Source: Diacronema lutheri (Eukaryota > Haptophyta > Pavlovophyceae > Pavlovales > Pavlovaceae). From it: a stretch of 64,000 nucleotides of DNA. The position numbers and the translations under genes are program-made. Shown one piece after another: positions 7,171 to 20,700 of the stretch. The DNA is taken from positions 62,001-126,000 of the forward strand of contig JAGTXO010000070.1 of NCBI GenBank assembly GCA_019448385.1. The letters run 5' to 3'. The notes beneath the pieces are model-generated. The model was not told the DNA's origin and searched no databases. It saw only the letters and a program-made list of their open reading frames with translations. Position 1 is the stretch's first letter. Each line of letters begins with the position of its first letter.

Positions 7171-10100
7171 TCACCTGATCCGGAACTGGAACGTCACCTT
7201 CTTGCCCGCCTTGCGGCGCTCGTCGACGACCGCCTCGACCTCGTACGTGCGCGCCTCCTCGTCGACGCTCGCGCCCGCCGCGCTCGCGCCCGTGTCCGGC
7301 CACCCAGCGACCGTGCCGCCCAGCCTCTCGGCGGCCGCGCGCAGCTGCCGCTCGCGCTGGGCGGCCGCGGCGCCTCGCGCGACCAGCGCGGGCAGCATGC
7401 CCGCGCCGCCCGCGAGGCCGTGCGCGCCGACGCTGGCGGTCATCAGCGCGTCGAGGCACGCGAACGTTGCGAGCGCACGCGCGCCATCGTCGCCGCCGCG
7501 CGGCTGCGAGCGCACGACGGGCGATGGCTGCGGCTCCCCCTCGGCCGCGAGCAGCGGCCAGATCGCACTGGCCAGCGCGACGGCATGCGCGCCGACCGCG
7601 GCGGCCACGTCCGCGTCGAGCGGCGCAAAGTCGTAGCGCACGAGCGCGGCCGGGCGCGAGTCGTCCGTCGGCCGGTCGGCGACGAGCAGCCCGACCGGGC
7701 GCGGCGGCTCGCCGGACGGCGCGGCGACGGGCACGCAGAGGAGCACGACGAGCAGGCGCGGCGTGCCGCCGAGCAGCGCGCGCGCGGCATCCGCCCCGTC
7801 GGCTCCGCAGCGCGCGGCCGCGGCGAGCAGCTCGGCCGCGCGCGTCGGGCCCAGCGCCGTGCGCGCGTCCTTGCGCGCGCGTGCGCGCGCCGTGTACGCG
7901 GCGCAGGCGTCGTCGAGCGCCGCCGCGCTGGGCGCGGTGCCAGTCGTCGCCCACGCGCGCAGCGCGTCGCGCACCCGCGTGACGATCGCCTGGTCGACTG
8001 CCGCCTCGCCGGCAGCGTGCGCCGGCGCGCACGCCGGCGGTGCGGCGGCAGGCGCGAGCGCGGGCGCGCCGTCGGCGCCGTCAACGCCGACGGCGCCGTC
8101 GGCGCGCCGCCACGCGAGCTTCGCCTCGATCTGCTGCCGGACGGCGTGGCAGTGCCGGTCGATGCCGCGCGCGTCGTCGAGCGCGGCCAGCGCGTCCTCA
8201 GCGGCGGGACGGTCGCTCGCGTCCGCGACGGCCTGCAGGCAGAGCAGCGCGGCCGCACGCGCGTTGCACGCGCTCTGCGGCTCGGGCGCGAGCGCGAGCT
8301 CGAGCTCGAGCGGCGACGCGCCTCGCGCCGCGGCGATCGCGTCCATCAGCACGTCCAACCGCTGCACCAGCGCCCTGTGCGCGTCGCGCGGCGCGCCCGT
8401 CGACGGCGCGCGCGAGCGCGTCGCCACGAGCCCGAGCGCGCGCGCCGGCGCGCCCGCCGGCGTGTGCAGCACGAGCAGCGCCGCGCCCGCCAAGCTCGCG
8501 TTGCGCGTGACGAGCGCGAAGATGCGCGACGCCTCGTGCGCGCCCACCGACGCCCAGATCGCAGCGCGATCGGCGTCCGTCTGCGCGTCGCACAGGTCGC
8601 GCACGTCGTCCGGCGCGAGCAGCGCGCCGCCGCCGGCGGAGCGCGCGACGATCGCCCGCGCCTCCGCCACGAAGACGGCCTGCGGCAGGTCGGCGTGGCG
8701 CGCGTCGACGATGGCGCGCGTCGCGTGCACGCCGAGCTCCACGCCGCGGTAGAAGGCGCGCGCGTTGGCCGCGCGCGCGTGCGCCGGCCGTCCGTCCGCG
8801 TTGCGCCTCGCGCGCGCCTGCTTGCTCGTGCGCGCGAGGCCGTCGCGTGGCGGTGGCGGCAGCGTAGCGAGGAAGCGCGCGGTGGGCGGCGGCGCGCGCA
8901 CGCCGCGCTGCCGCCGTGCGATGGCCGCGAGCCGCCGGCCCGCCGCGCTGCCGCCCGCGCCGACGTGCTGCCAGCGGTTGAGCGCCGCCGGTGGCGGCGG
9001 CGGCGGCGGCGCGGCGGCGGGCGGCGGCGCGACGGCGGGCGGCGGCGCGGCGGCGGGCGGCGGCGCGGCGGTGGGCGGCGGCGCGGCGGCGGGCGGCGGC
9101 GCGGCGGCGGGCGGCAGCGGCGGCGGCGCGGCGGCGACGGCAGCACCAGTCGGCTTGTCCGCCCACGCACCCGAGACTCTGTCCCAGACCTTGCCCCATG
9201 GCGCGCGCCCACGCGGCCGCGCGAACTGCCCCGGCTCGAGCGCCTGGCCGCGCTTGGCGGCGGCGGCGGCGGCAGGGGGCGGGCGGCCGGCGCGCCAGTC
9301 GAAGACAGGTGCAACCGTGGCGGCAGGCGCCGAGTGCCGCGCGTCGGTCACAGAGCGCGTGGTGCGCGCGGCGACCGTGGCACGCCTGGCGGGCGGGCGG
9401 TGAGCAGCGCCCGCCGGCGCGCCGGCGGGCGCGGCCGCCTCGAGCCCGGCGGAGGCGCCGCGCTTGCGCTTGCGCGTGCCGCCGCGCGTGCGCCTGCGCG
9501 CGCGCCCGCCGCGCGCCCGTTCGGCCTGCGCGTCGCCAGCCGCGTCGCCGGCCGCGTCGCCGCGCCGCACGTAGACGACCGCGAACGCCTCCTCGCCGGT
9601 CCCGTCGACGCCGCCGCGCGCGCGGCGCAGGACCGACCGCCACTGCAGCCGCCGCGCGCGGCCGGGCTCGCACGCAAACCAGCGCCCACCGCGCCTGACG
9701 ACGGCCACAAAGTCGTCGTCGCGCCGCCCGCGCCGGCGCGTGCGCAGCAGCACGCACTGCACGTCGAGCCAGCCCTCGTGCCAGTCGGCCGTGCTGGGGG
9801 CGACGCGAATCGACTGCGGGAGCTCGACGCCAAAGCCGGCGAGCCGCACGATGTGCGCGACGATGACGCTCGAAATGGCGGGGGCGCTCGACGGGTCGCC
9901 CGCTGCAGCGAGCACCGCCCCGCCCCAGTGCTCACGCGTGACGCAATCCGCGTCCTCGACGTGCACGTGCGCCACGCTCGCGCCGAGCTGGTGCAGCAAC
10001 GCGCAGATGTCGGCGTCGACCGTCCTCTCCTCCTCGGCCGCCTCGGCCGTGCCGCGGGCGGCGGCGTCGCCTGCCGGCTGCCCGAGGTACGCGATCGCCC

Positions 10101-13100
10101 GCTCGACGGCCGCGCGCTCCGCACGCGCTGCGCTGTCGATCGCCGCATTGCCGACGGGCGCGCGCAGCGCCGCGATCGCGTCTTGCAACGCCGTCGCGTC
10201 GCCCGTCGCCGCCGTCGCCGCCACCGCCGCCGCGCTCGCGGTGCCGTGCGCGACGGCGTGCAGCGCGGCGGCGCGCGCGGCGGGGATGCGCCCGTCCAGC
10301 GCGAGCACGAGCGGCGGCCCGGCCGGCGTCTGCTGCCGCCGGTGCCGCCGGCTCGCAGCCGGGTGGTCGGCGCGCGCGCGCTCGAGCCGCGCGCGCCGCT
10401 CGACGACGCGCGCCCAGAAGGCCTGCACCCTCGGCTGCGCGAATGCAAGCCAGCCGACGCCGCGCGTCACGACGTGCACGACGATCCGGTCCTCGTGCCT
10501 GAGGTACTGCACGTAGAGCGCTTTGCGCACGCCGAGGACGTGCATGCCGAGCTGCAGCTGATCGCGGTGCGGCTGCGGCGGCCCGTCCTCGTGCGCCTTG
10601 GCGTCCGCCTTGGTGAGCGTCTTCACCTCGACGAGGACCTGCTCGTTGTCTTCGGGGAGGATGGCGAGCCCGTCCGGCGAGAAGGCGAACGGCGCGCTCT
10701 TGTCGTGCGGGTCCGCACGCACCATCGGCAGGTTGCACACGACGGTGATGCCGTACGCGGCCGCCAGCTTGCGCAGCGCGACGGCCTCGCCGAGGATGCC
10801 CGCGGTCGTCGCCTTGGTCCGCACCTCGCGCCGCCGCCGGTGCACGTACTCGTCGGTGAGCGTCTCGTGCGCGACGCCGGCGTTGTCGTTCACGACGTCG
10901 CCAACCTTGCTGCCCGTGACCTCCTCCCATCGCTCGTCGTGCCAGCGCGGGCTGCGCTGCGCGGGCGCGCCCGCGCCGACGGCGTCGAGCACGCGGCGCA
11001 GCGCTGTGCCGTCGGGCGCAGCAGGCACGCGCGCGCGGTCCTGGGCCTCGCGAGCGTCGAGGACGCAGCCCGTAGTGGAATCTTGGGGTAGGTCGAGCTT
11101 GCTCGCCTCGCCGTAGCGGCTCTCCAGCTGGCGCGGTGCGTCGGCAGGGCCGCCGTCCGTGCGCGCACCCGACGCGCCCGCCAGTGCACGGGGCGCAGCG
11201 TCCGAGGCGCCCGCCGCGCCCGCGCCGCCGCCAATCGCGCCAGCGCACGCGCGCGCCGCGACCTGCGGACGGCCAGCCGCAGGGACCTCGTCCGCTCGGC
11301 CGGCCGCTGCGTCGGCCGTCCGCTTGGCCACCTCGCGCACGTCTCCGAGCGCGAGCGTGGCTGGCGCCGTCGAGCTCCCGTGGCGTTTGTTCCAAAACTC
11401 GAGCAGCCCGCCAAGGAAGGGCGTGCCCGTCGGGCGGTCCTCGGGCACCTCCGCCAGGATCGCGTCGACGCGCAGCGCGGCCGCCACATCGCAAAACGCG
11501 CGCGCGGCGCGCGCCATCCGCTCGGCGCGCGCGCCGCCGTCGTCCGCCGCGCGGCGGATGGCGTGGCTCACGTGCGCGACGCGGAGCGAGACGACGGCGT
11601 GCGCCGGCGCGTCGGCGCCCGTGCCGAGCGTGTGCCGCCGGATGGCCAGCTGCCCATCGCCCATGCGCGGCGGGAGCGACGCGCACGCCGCGACGGTCGT
11701 CTTGCCGGCCGCGCTGTCGCACAGCCAGCTCGCCTCGCCGCCGCCCGCAAACTCAAAGGTCGCGAAGCCCTCGCGGCCGAAAAGCGCGACGAAGTGGTCG
11801 AGCACCGCCTTGTTGATCGCGCGCGCCGCCGGCCGCGTCGATGCGCCGCGGGCAGCGCCACCCGCCGCGCCGCGCGCATCGCTGCACGTCGCAGGGCAGG
11901 TGCAGCCGGACGCGCGCACGCCGTCCGACCGCGTCCGCGGCAGCTCGAGCTCGCGCACCTTGGGGCAGAACCAGAGCGGGTTGGACGCCTCGAGGCACAG
12001 CACGACGAGCCGCCCGTCCGTGCCGGCCAGCGCGCGCGCGTCGCGCAGCAGCTCGACGGCGAGCTCGGACGTCGCCGCGTGCACCGCCGGCTCGCCCGTC
12101 GCGCGGTCGGGCGGGAAGAGGCCGCCGCCGACGAGCGGGCTGGGGCAGCGGCCGAGCATCACGAGCAGCGGCGGCGGCGGCGTCTGCGGCGCCTGCTGCC
12201 CGACCGCAGCCGCCGTCAGCCCGGCCAGGTCGGAGCTCGTGCGGAGGGCCTTGAGCGCGACGCGCGAGCCGGTGCCCGCCTGCTCGGAAAACGTGGCGAG
12301 CATGGCGCACGTGCTCGCCCTCGCGCCGCACTGCCAGCTGACGCGCGCGAGGAGGCCTTCCAGCGTGTCGTTTTCGCGCGGCCGCGTGACCGCGTCGAGC
12401 GCCGCCGAGTCGAGCTGGAGGCTGCCGGGCGTGACGCACAGCACCGCCTCGTGGTAGGCGCGCAGCAGCTCCCTCGGCAGCTGCTCGGCGGGCGTCGCCG
12501 CCTGCCCGCCCACCCACCGTGCACCGTGGCCGCCGTCGCCCGCGCCCGCGAGCCGCACCGCCGGCCCGCCCGTGATCGCCGAGGTCGGTGGCGTGCCGAG
12601 CGCGTCGACGAGCGCGCGCACGGGCGCGACACGCCTGCGCGCAGCGTCCGCGCCGACGGCGAGCGCGGCGATCCGAGCGCCCTCCCATGCGCGCTCCCTC
12701 GCGTCGTCCCGCGCGGCCGCCGGCGCGGCGCCCGGCCGCGCGCCGGGCGGCACCGCGCACGCCGCCGCGACGACCTCCGCGCGCGCGCCGGCGGCGTCGG
12801 GCGCGTGCAGCTGCGCGAGCGCGCCAGAGAGCGCGGCGGCCGAGCGGTAGCGGCCGTGCGCCGCGACGAGCGCGTAGAGCACGCGCAGCGCGGCCACGCC
12901 CGCCTGGTCGGGCGCGTCGTCAGCGATGCGCTCGACCTCCCACGTGCGCGTGGGCGGCGGGCTGCCGTCGGCCGGGTCCGGACGCAGCGCCCACGCGCGC
13001 TCGACGATCGCGTTGAACACGTCGCGCGCGGCGCCCTCGTCAAACTCGGCGGCGCCCGCCGCGTGCGCGCACCACCCGTGCACGCGCGACGTGGGCGCGT

Positions 13101-14653
13101 CCACGGCGCGCTGCACGACGAGCACCGCCGGCCGGTCGACGCAGCCGAGGCTCACCGCCGCGTGCTTGCCCTCGAGCAGCGCCGCCGCCGCAGCCTCGAC
13201 CAAGGCGTCACCAGGCGCGTCGCCGACGACGACGGCACAGCCGTCGCCGTACTCGGCCTGCATCGCGGCGACGCACGACGCGACAAAGTCGCCGCCCGCG
13301 GCCGCCGCGTGTCGCGCCGCCAGCATCCGGCGCGCGATGGCAAGCCAGACGTACTCGGCCGGCGCGCGCGCGGCGCGCGCGCGAGGCGCGCCGGCCGCGC
13401 CGCGTGCGCCCGCGCGTGCGCCTCCAGCGGCCGCAACGGCCGAGGCGGCTGGAGCGGCGGTGAGCGTGCGCCGCGCGCGCTTCGCCGGCCGCGCGATGGG
13501 CGATGCACCCGCCATCGCCCCGCCCGCAGCAGCCGGTGCGGCCGCCACAGCGCCCGCCGCAACGCCACTCGTCACGACGCCCGTGGCGGGCGGCGCGGCG
13601 TCGGACGCGGCCGCCTCGACGGGCGTCGCGCAACTACCGCCAGCGGTCGCGGACGCGCCCGGCGACGCGTCGGCGAGGAGGTGGCGCAGCACGCCGCGCG
13701 CGAGCGCGACTCGCACGGCGAGCGTCAGCGCGCGCAGGCGGTCGGAAGGCGAGGCGTCGCGCTCGGCGTCGGCGGACGTGGCGGCAGCAGGCGGGGCGGC
13801 GGGCGGCACGGCGGCGGACCGGGCGGCCGCCGGCGCAACCTCGTCGGCCTTGGCCAGCCAGACGAGCCCGGCGACTGCGAGCACGACGCTGTACGCGCCG
13901 ACATCGTCACCCGCAACGCGCGCCAGCCGGGCGTGGGCGTCGGCCTCGGACACGGCGACGTGGAAGAGCACGTCGTCGCGGGCAGCTTGCTCGGCAAACT
14001 GACGCAGCTGCTTGGCCATCGTCACGCCGGCGACGCACGCCTCGCCCGCCTCTGCCTCGACCTGCTCGTCCTGGCCGATGGCGGACGCGCCGGCCTCGGC
14101 GCCACCGTCGAGTGTCCGGCGGCGCTCGAGGGCGAAGCCACGCACACAGACGCTCTGGAGGCCGCCGAGCGCGCCCGCCTTCTCGTGCAGCGCGCACGAC
14201 AGCTCGACCACCGAGTCCACGCGCCTCGCGGCGGCGCCCCCCCGCTCGCCGCGCGTGGCCGCGCGCACGACGAACACCGTGAATTGCGCGCGCTTCGCCG
14301 CGCGCGCCGACGCGCACGCGTGCTTCAGGAGCCGGCAAAGCGCGGGCCTTTGCGCCACTGCGCCCCGCGTGCACAGCAGCAGTTGGCCGCGCTCGTCGCC
14401 CAGCTCCTGCTCGACGGCGGCCTCGAGCGCGTCGTCCGTCAAATCGCCGTGCTCCGTCGAGGCGAGCGCGCGCGCAGCCGCGAGCGCCAGCTCGCCTGCG
14501 CCCGCGCGCCGCCGGCGGCGCGCACCGGCGGGCGCGTGCGGCGCCGACGCGTGTGACGACGCCGCCGCGTCCGCACGCGCACACGCGGCGCGCAACGCCT
14601 CACGCGCCGAGGCGGCCGCGCGCGCCCTGGGCGCGAGCTTCAAGAACGTGCGC

Positions 14654-14749
<96 letters not shown>

Positions 14750-17700
14750 TCGCCCTCGTCGCCGGCCGGCGGCGGCGGTGGCGGCGGTGGCGGCGCGGCC
14801 ACGGCGGCGGCAGCAGCGGCGGCGGCGGCGGTGGCGGCGGCGGCGGCGCCCAGCGCGGGCGGCGGCGGCGTGGCGGCGGCGGTGGCGGCGGCGGTGACGC
14901 CAGCGGCGGCCTTGGCGCCGCGCGTCTGCGGCGGCGTTTCGGCGCGATCGGGGCTGCCCCCGCCACGCACCGCGCTCGTGACCGCGCAGACGCCGCCCGG
15001 CGCACGATCGCTGGCCGCGCCGGTCAGCGCGACGCGGAGGCGCTCGCCGACAGCGTACATGTCCGCCACGCTGAACGTGCGCGGCGCGGACGAGCAGCCC
15101 GCCGCGGCGAGCGCGTCGTTGAGCGCGCCCACTATCGCGAGGCCGCACGTCGCGCCACGCTGCGCCGCCTCGTTGAGCAGCAGCGCGCGGCGCACGCGCG
15201 AAATGTCGAGACCCGCCGCGTGCAGCGTGGCAGTTATCGCCTTGGCGAGCATGAGCGCCTGCCTGCAGGGCGACGCGAGCGTGTCGACGAGCACCGCGTC
15301 GTAGCGATGCTCGCCCGCGCGCGCGACGCGCACAAGGCGCAACGCGGTGAAATGGCCGGAGGCGAGCTGCGCGCCGTCGTCACCGCCCGCGCCGCCGCGC
15401 TCGTCCGACGGGCTCCACACGCCGATGACAGCCTGCGTTGTCGCCTCGCTGCGCAGGCGGTGCAGCAGCGCGGCGCGCTCGGCGCCGTCCTGGAACACCG
15501 CGGGTTGCGCGGCGAGCGGCACGTGGCAGACATGCCCGCCGCCGGCCTGCCCGTGCACGCGCAGCACGACCTCGCAGCACGCGTCGACGGTTGAGGCGAG
15601 CATGTCGCCGCTGGCGATGCGCTCCACCTCTGCCTGCGGGAGGCCGGCGCTCGCGGCGGCGGAGGCCAGCCGGCGCGCAGCCGCGTCGCCCGCCCACGCA
15701 AGCAGCGCCGAGTTGGCGGGTTGGAGGGGAAGCTCAAGGGCGGCTGGTTCGGTGGCGGTAGCCTCGTTGGCAACGGGCACGTTGGCGGTGCGCACGTTGG
15801 CGGCGGGCGCGGCGGCGATGGCTGGTGGGGCGGAAGACACGCCCGCGGCGGCAGGCGCGGACGCGACAGCGGCAGCGACTAGTGGGGCGGGGAAAACGCC
15901 GTCGGTGGCTGGCGCGGAGGCGAGTGCAGGAGCAACTAGTGGGGCGGGAAAATCGGCGGCAGGCGCGAAGGCGGATGCAGCAGCGGCTAGTGCGGCGGGG
16001 AAAACACCGTCGGCGGCAGGCGCGAAGGCGGATGCAGGAGCGCCCAGCGGGGCGCAGAAAACACCGTCGGCGGCAGGCGCGAAGGCGACAGCAGCAGTGG
16101 CCAGTGGAGCGGAGGCGCAGGGCCACGCGCGCGCCAGCCGTGCAAGCCCAAGCCGCGCGCGAGCGACGCACGCGCCGATGGCCGAGGCGGCGGCGCAGGC
16201 CACGACGTGGCCTGGCACCGGTGTGGCCAGCCGCTCGCGGGTGTGCACGTCGAGCCGCGCCCCACGCCAAGAGCGGCGGCGCGCTGAACGGAGGCGCGCG
16301 ACCCCGATCGATCCGCCCGCGCACGCGCGCGCCGGCTCAGTGTGGCCAACGCGCGCCGCTATGCAAGGCGCGCGCGCGATAACGGCGGCTGTCGGCCGTG
16401 GCGTGCGCGTGGCGGCGCCGCGGCGACGGGCGCGGCACACGAGCCGCTCGGGCGCGCCGCCGCCGCGCGGCACGATGTCGAGCAGCACGGTCACGCCGCG
16501 CGCGCGCGCGACCGCCGTGCACGCGAGCCGCACGGGCAGCGGCGGCCCGTCCGGGCGCGCGAGCGCCGCCACCTCGGCGTCGGTGAGGCTGTGCAGCTCG
16601 CGGCGCGCGCGCGCGAACGCGGCGATGTCCGCGCGCAGCTCCGCGTCCGTGCCGAGCGCGGCACGCGCGTGCACGGGGAGCGACGCGCGCAGCGCGTGGA
16701 GCACGCCGCCGCGCGCGCCGCGCGGCGCCGGCGCGCGCTCGCGCTCAGCGCGCGCGGCGCGCGTGAGCTCGCGCACCGCGCGCGCGAGATTGCGCCGCGC
16801 GGCCGCGACGGGAGGGCTAGGTGCGCGCGCGCGCCGGTTGTAGCGCGGCCGCGCCGAGTCGAGGGGCGGCGGACGCGGTGCGTACGCCGCGGCGCGGCCC
16901 GCGCGCCAAAAGGCCGGCGGCGGGCGCAGCTCCGTCGCGTCGACCGCGGCCGCGAGCGCGCCGAGCGCGGCGTCGCTGTCGCCCGCCGCGTCGGCCGCGT
17001 CGACGAGCACGAAGAGCGCGCCGAGCGCGCGCGACGCGGCCGCCTGCGCGGCGGTGGGGCGGGCGCAGGCAGCGACGCATGCGGCCGCCATGCCGCGCGC
17101 CGCGGCGAACGCCGGTGACGTGACGGCCGCGCCGATGGCAACGGCGGCGGCGGCGACGGTCGAGGCGGCAGCGCCGGCGATGGAGGTGGCAGCGGCGGCG
17201 GCGCTTGCCATCGCGCGGCGCGCGAGACGCGAGGCGCCACCGACCGCCGCCGCCGCAGCGCGCGCTGCGCGCGCGCCGGTGGCGCGCATCGTCGCCGCGC
17301 CAGGCGCCGCCGCGCCGACGCCGCCGGCGCCCGCGCCGTCGCCGCTCTCGGCCGTGCAGGGCTCCGATGGCGAACCCGGCGTGCGCTGGCGCGTGATGCG
17401 CGCGCCGAGGCGCGCGCTCCGCGCCGCGCGGCCGGCGACGTCGAGGAAGCGCCGTGCGCGCGCCGCGCGCAGGCCACGCGCGCGCGGCGGCGCACTTACA
17501 GGCGCCGAGCGCCGCGGCGCGCACGCCGGCGCGTCGCTGTCGGGTTGCGCAGCGCGCGCGCGGGAACTCGGCGCGGCGTGTGCGGGCGGCGGGCGCGCGC
17601 CCGCGCGGCGCAGAGGCGCGAGGCGCCGGCCGCAGACGAGGCGTGTGCGCAACCAGGACGGCGAGGGCCGCAGGGCGCCGTCGACGTCGCGCATCGGCGG

Positions 17701-20700
17701 GCCGCGAGCCCGCCGCGCAGCCGTGCGGCGCGCGCGAGGCGCTCGGCGGCGCGCGCGCCGCACGGCGCGCGCGGCGGCGCGCACGCCAGCGACGGCTGCG
17801 GCCACGCCGCGCGCCAACACGGCCGCGGCGTGCGCCATCGCACCGAGCACGGCGCGTGGCGCGCCGAGCAAGCGCAGCAAGCGCGACGCCGTCGCGCGCG
17901 CCGGCGCACCGTGTGCAGGGGCCTCGCCAGCGCCAGCACCGACGCCGCCATCGCCGCAGCCGCAGGTGGCGTCGCCGCCGCCGCAGGCGTCGCGACGGAC
18001 GCCGCCGCCGCCGAAACAATCGCCGCACACGTCGCCGCCGACGTTGCCACCCCAGCCGCCGTTGCGTGCGCAGGTGGCTGCGGCGCGTGCGTGCGGGAGG
18101 CGTGCCGTGCGGCGCGCATCACACGGGCTGCGCGACGCGAGCGACGCCGCCGGGGTCCCCGCTGCGCCAGGCGCGCCGTGCGCGCCAGCCTCGCCGGCCT
18201 CGCCGGCGCGCGGTCGCGCGCTCGCCTCGACGTGGCCGCCTCCGCCGCCATCGCCGCCGTCGAACCGGGCGGCGGAGGGCTGCCGCTCGAACCGCTCGTC
18301 GGCGTCGGCCGCCACCGCCGCCTCGCGCTCCGCCGCCGCGGCGGCCGCACGGCGCGCGTGGCGGAGCGCGCGGCCGCCGTCCGCTGCGCGGCGTGGCGGC
18401 GCGGGCGCCGCCTTCGGCGCGCGCGGCCCCTCGGCGCGCTCGCGGAGCACGGCGAGCGGCGTGCCCGTGGCGACGCTCGTGCAGACGCGCCGCAAGGCGG
18501 CGCTTACGCACGCGTGGACGACGCGCGCCGTCCGCTTGTCGGCGGCGCGCGCGGCGCGGCGCGCGGCCTTGGCGGCGGCCTTTTTGGCGCGCCTCTGCTC
18601 CGCCTGCTCCGACAGCGCGCGCGCCTGGCGCTCGGCTGCGAGCGCGTCCTCGGGCGAAACGGTCGGCCTCGGCGGCCGCGCGCGCGCGCTGCGACGCTGC
18701 GCGCTGCGGCGGTCGGACGGCGGCTGCCGCGGCGGCGAGGACGGCGAGCGCGAGCTCGGCGTGGGCGACCAATCGCCGCTGACGGTTGCGAGCGGCGCAA
18801 ACGGGTTGTCGTCCCCGCGCCCCGCGGCGTGCGACAGTGCACGCGGCGTCGGGCGCCGGCCGACCGCTGGCGGGCCCCACTCGGACGGCGGCTCCGAGGG
18901 CGAGCGCGCCGTCGGCGCCGCGCGTTGCGCGGCCGGCGGCGCCTCCCGGTCCAGCGCCGCCTGCTCTCTCGCCGCGGCCTGCTCGTCACCCTCCGGCACG
19001 CCACGCGGCGCGAGCACCGCGGTGGCGCAGCGCGTCGCGTTGAGCAACGCCGCCTCCATCTGCCGCACGCTGGCCTTGGCGCACGCCACACCCTGTCTCG
19101 CCCGGCGCAGCGCCTCGTGCGCGCGGCGCACATCCGCGTCGGCATCTTCGCGCATGCCAAAGTGCGCCTGTTGCAGCCGCAGGTCCGCAGGGCGCCCCTG
19201 CGCGCGAGGGGCACGGGCGCGGCGGCGCGCGGGTGACGGAGCTGGCGCGCCGTTCTGCGCTGCGCGCACGCCAATCGACGGGCGCGCGCGCGGCGGGGCG
19301 CGCGCGCGCGCGCGCGCGCGCGCTGCCTACCCAGCCGCCGGCCGGCTCGCGCGAGCGCGCCAGCTGCTCCGCCGCCTCGGCGTCGAGCACGCGCTGCTGC
19401 GCCTCCTCCTCGCCCAGTGCAGCGAGGTGCAGCCGGCGGGCTGCCTTGCGGCAGTTGCCCTCCGCCTTGCCCACGGCCTTGCGCGCCGCGTCGACGGGGT
19501 CGTCGTTGGCTCTGGCGCGCCTGCGCTTGCCCTTGTCGGCGGGCGGCGGCTCGGCGCGCTGCGGCGCGCCGAGCGCGTCGTCGGCTCCGCGCGCGGCCGC
19601 CCGCGGGCGGCGGGCCCCAAAAAGCGCACCGGTCGCCGTGCGCGCCGCGCAAGCAACGACCAGCGCTGACATGCCGGCGAAGACCGCACCGCCCAGCGCC
19701 ACGGTTGCCACGATGCGCAGCGTCCCGTGCGCAGGCCGCGCTGCCTCCGCCGCTTTGGCGGCCTCGCGCGCGCGCGCATCGGCGGCTCTCATCTCGTGCA
19801 GCAGCCCGGCCGCGCCGCTCGCGCCGTCGCGGCCGCGCGCGAGCTCGCACAGCACCGCCGCCGCGCGCCGCGTGGGCTCGCGCGCGAGCAGCTGCGCGCC
19901 GCCGTCGGGGCGCAGCTTCTCAACGAACTCGGCAAACGTCGCGTCGCGCCAGAGGGACATGCGGAAGGCCCTGTGCACCGCCCCCTCCTGCTCGCGCATC
20001 CGCCGTGCCGCCCGCCTGCCGTCGCGCGCGTGCGCGTGCGCGGCCGCGTCGACTCCCGCGACGCCGCGCTGCGCGTCGCGCGCGGCCGACGACGGCGCCG
20101 CCGCGCTGCCCGCCAAGGGCGCCGCAGCGGCGACGCGCGCGTGCGGAGCGACGGGATCGCCGGCGGCCGGCGGCTCGGCGCGCTGCGGCGTGCCGTTTGC
20201 TCCGCGCGCGGCCGTCCCGGGGGAGATGGCCGCGATGGCGCCGCCAGCCGCGCCGTGCGCCAGCCACGCGCATAGGCTGCCGACGAGCTCGCCGAAACCC
20301 CCGACGGTCGCCGCGGCGGCGAGTGCGCCGGGCTTGCCGGCCGACAGCGGCTCGCGAGCGTCGTCGTCGCAGCCGCCGGCACCCGTCTTGGCGAGTGCGT
20401 CGCGCTCGCCCTCGACGCCCGCCACGACCGCCGCCCCTCCGTCGTCCGCCGCGCCGGCCGCGCGCGCGGCCGGGCGCAGAGGAGGCGTGCCGGTGCAGCC
20501 GTCGCCGCTCGTCTTCGCCGTTTCCTCCACCTTGATCGCTTCGTCGCCACCTGCGCCATCTCCGACGCCGGGGCCCTTGGTCACGCTTGCCGCCATGCGC
20601 GCCGTGCCCGCCGGCCAGCCCGCCGACTGCTCGAGCGCGGCGGCGAGCGGCGCGACGCGCGTCGACTCGGGCGCGCTCTCGTCATCGGGCTCGAGCGCGT

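Noticed and set aside
5941-11091. 1,716-residue plus-strand frame opposite the giant element gene
   Set aside because: Arg/Ala/His-rich with no motif; it is the antisense shadow expected in DNA of this GC content. The minus frame has clear catalytic motifs.
11380-14556. 1,058-residue plus-strand frame
   Set aside because: Antisense shadow of the giant protein, composition of a complement frame, no domain.
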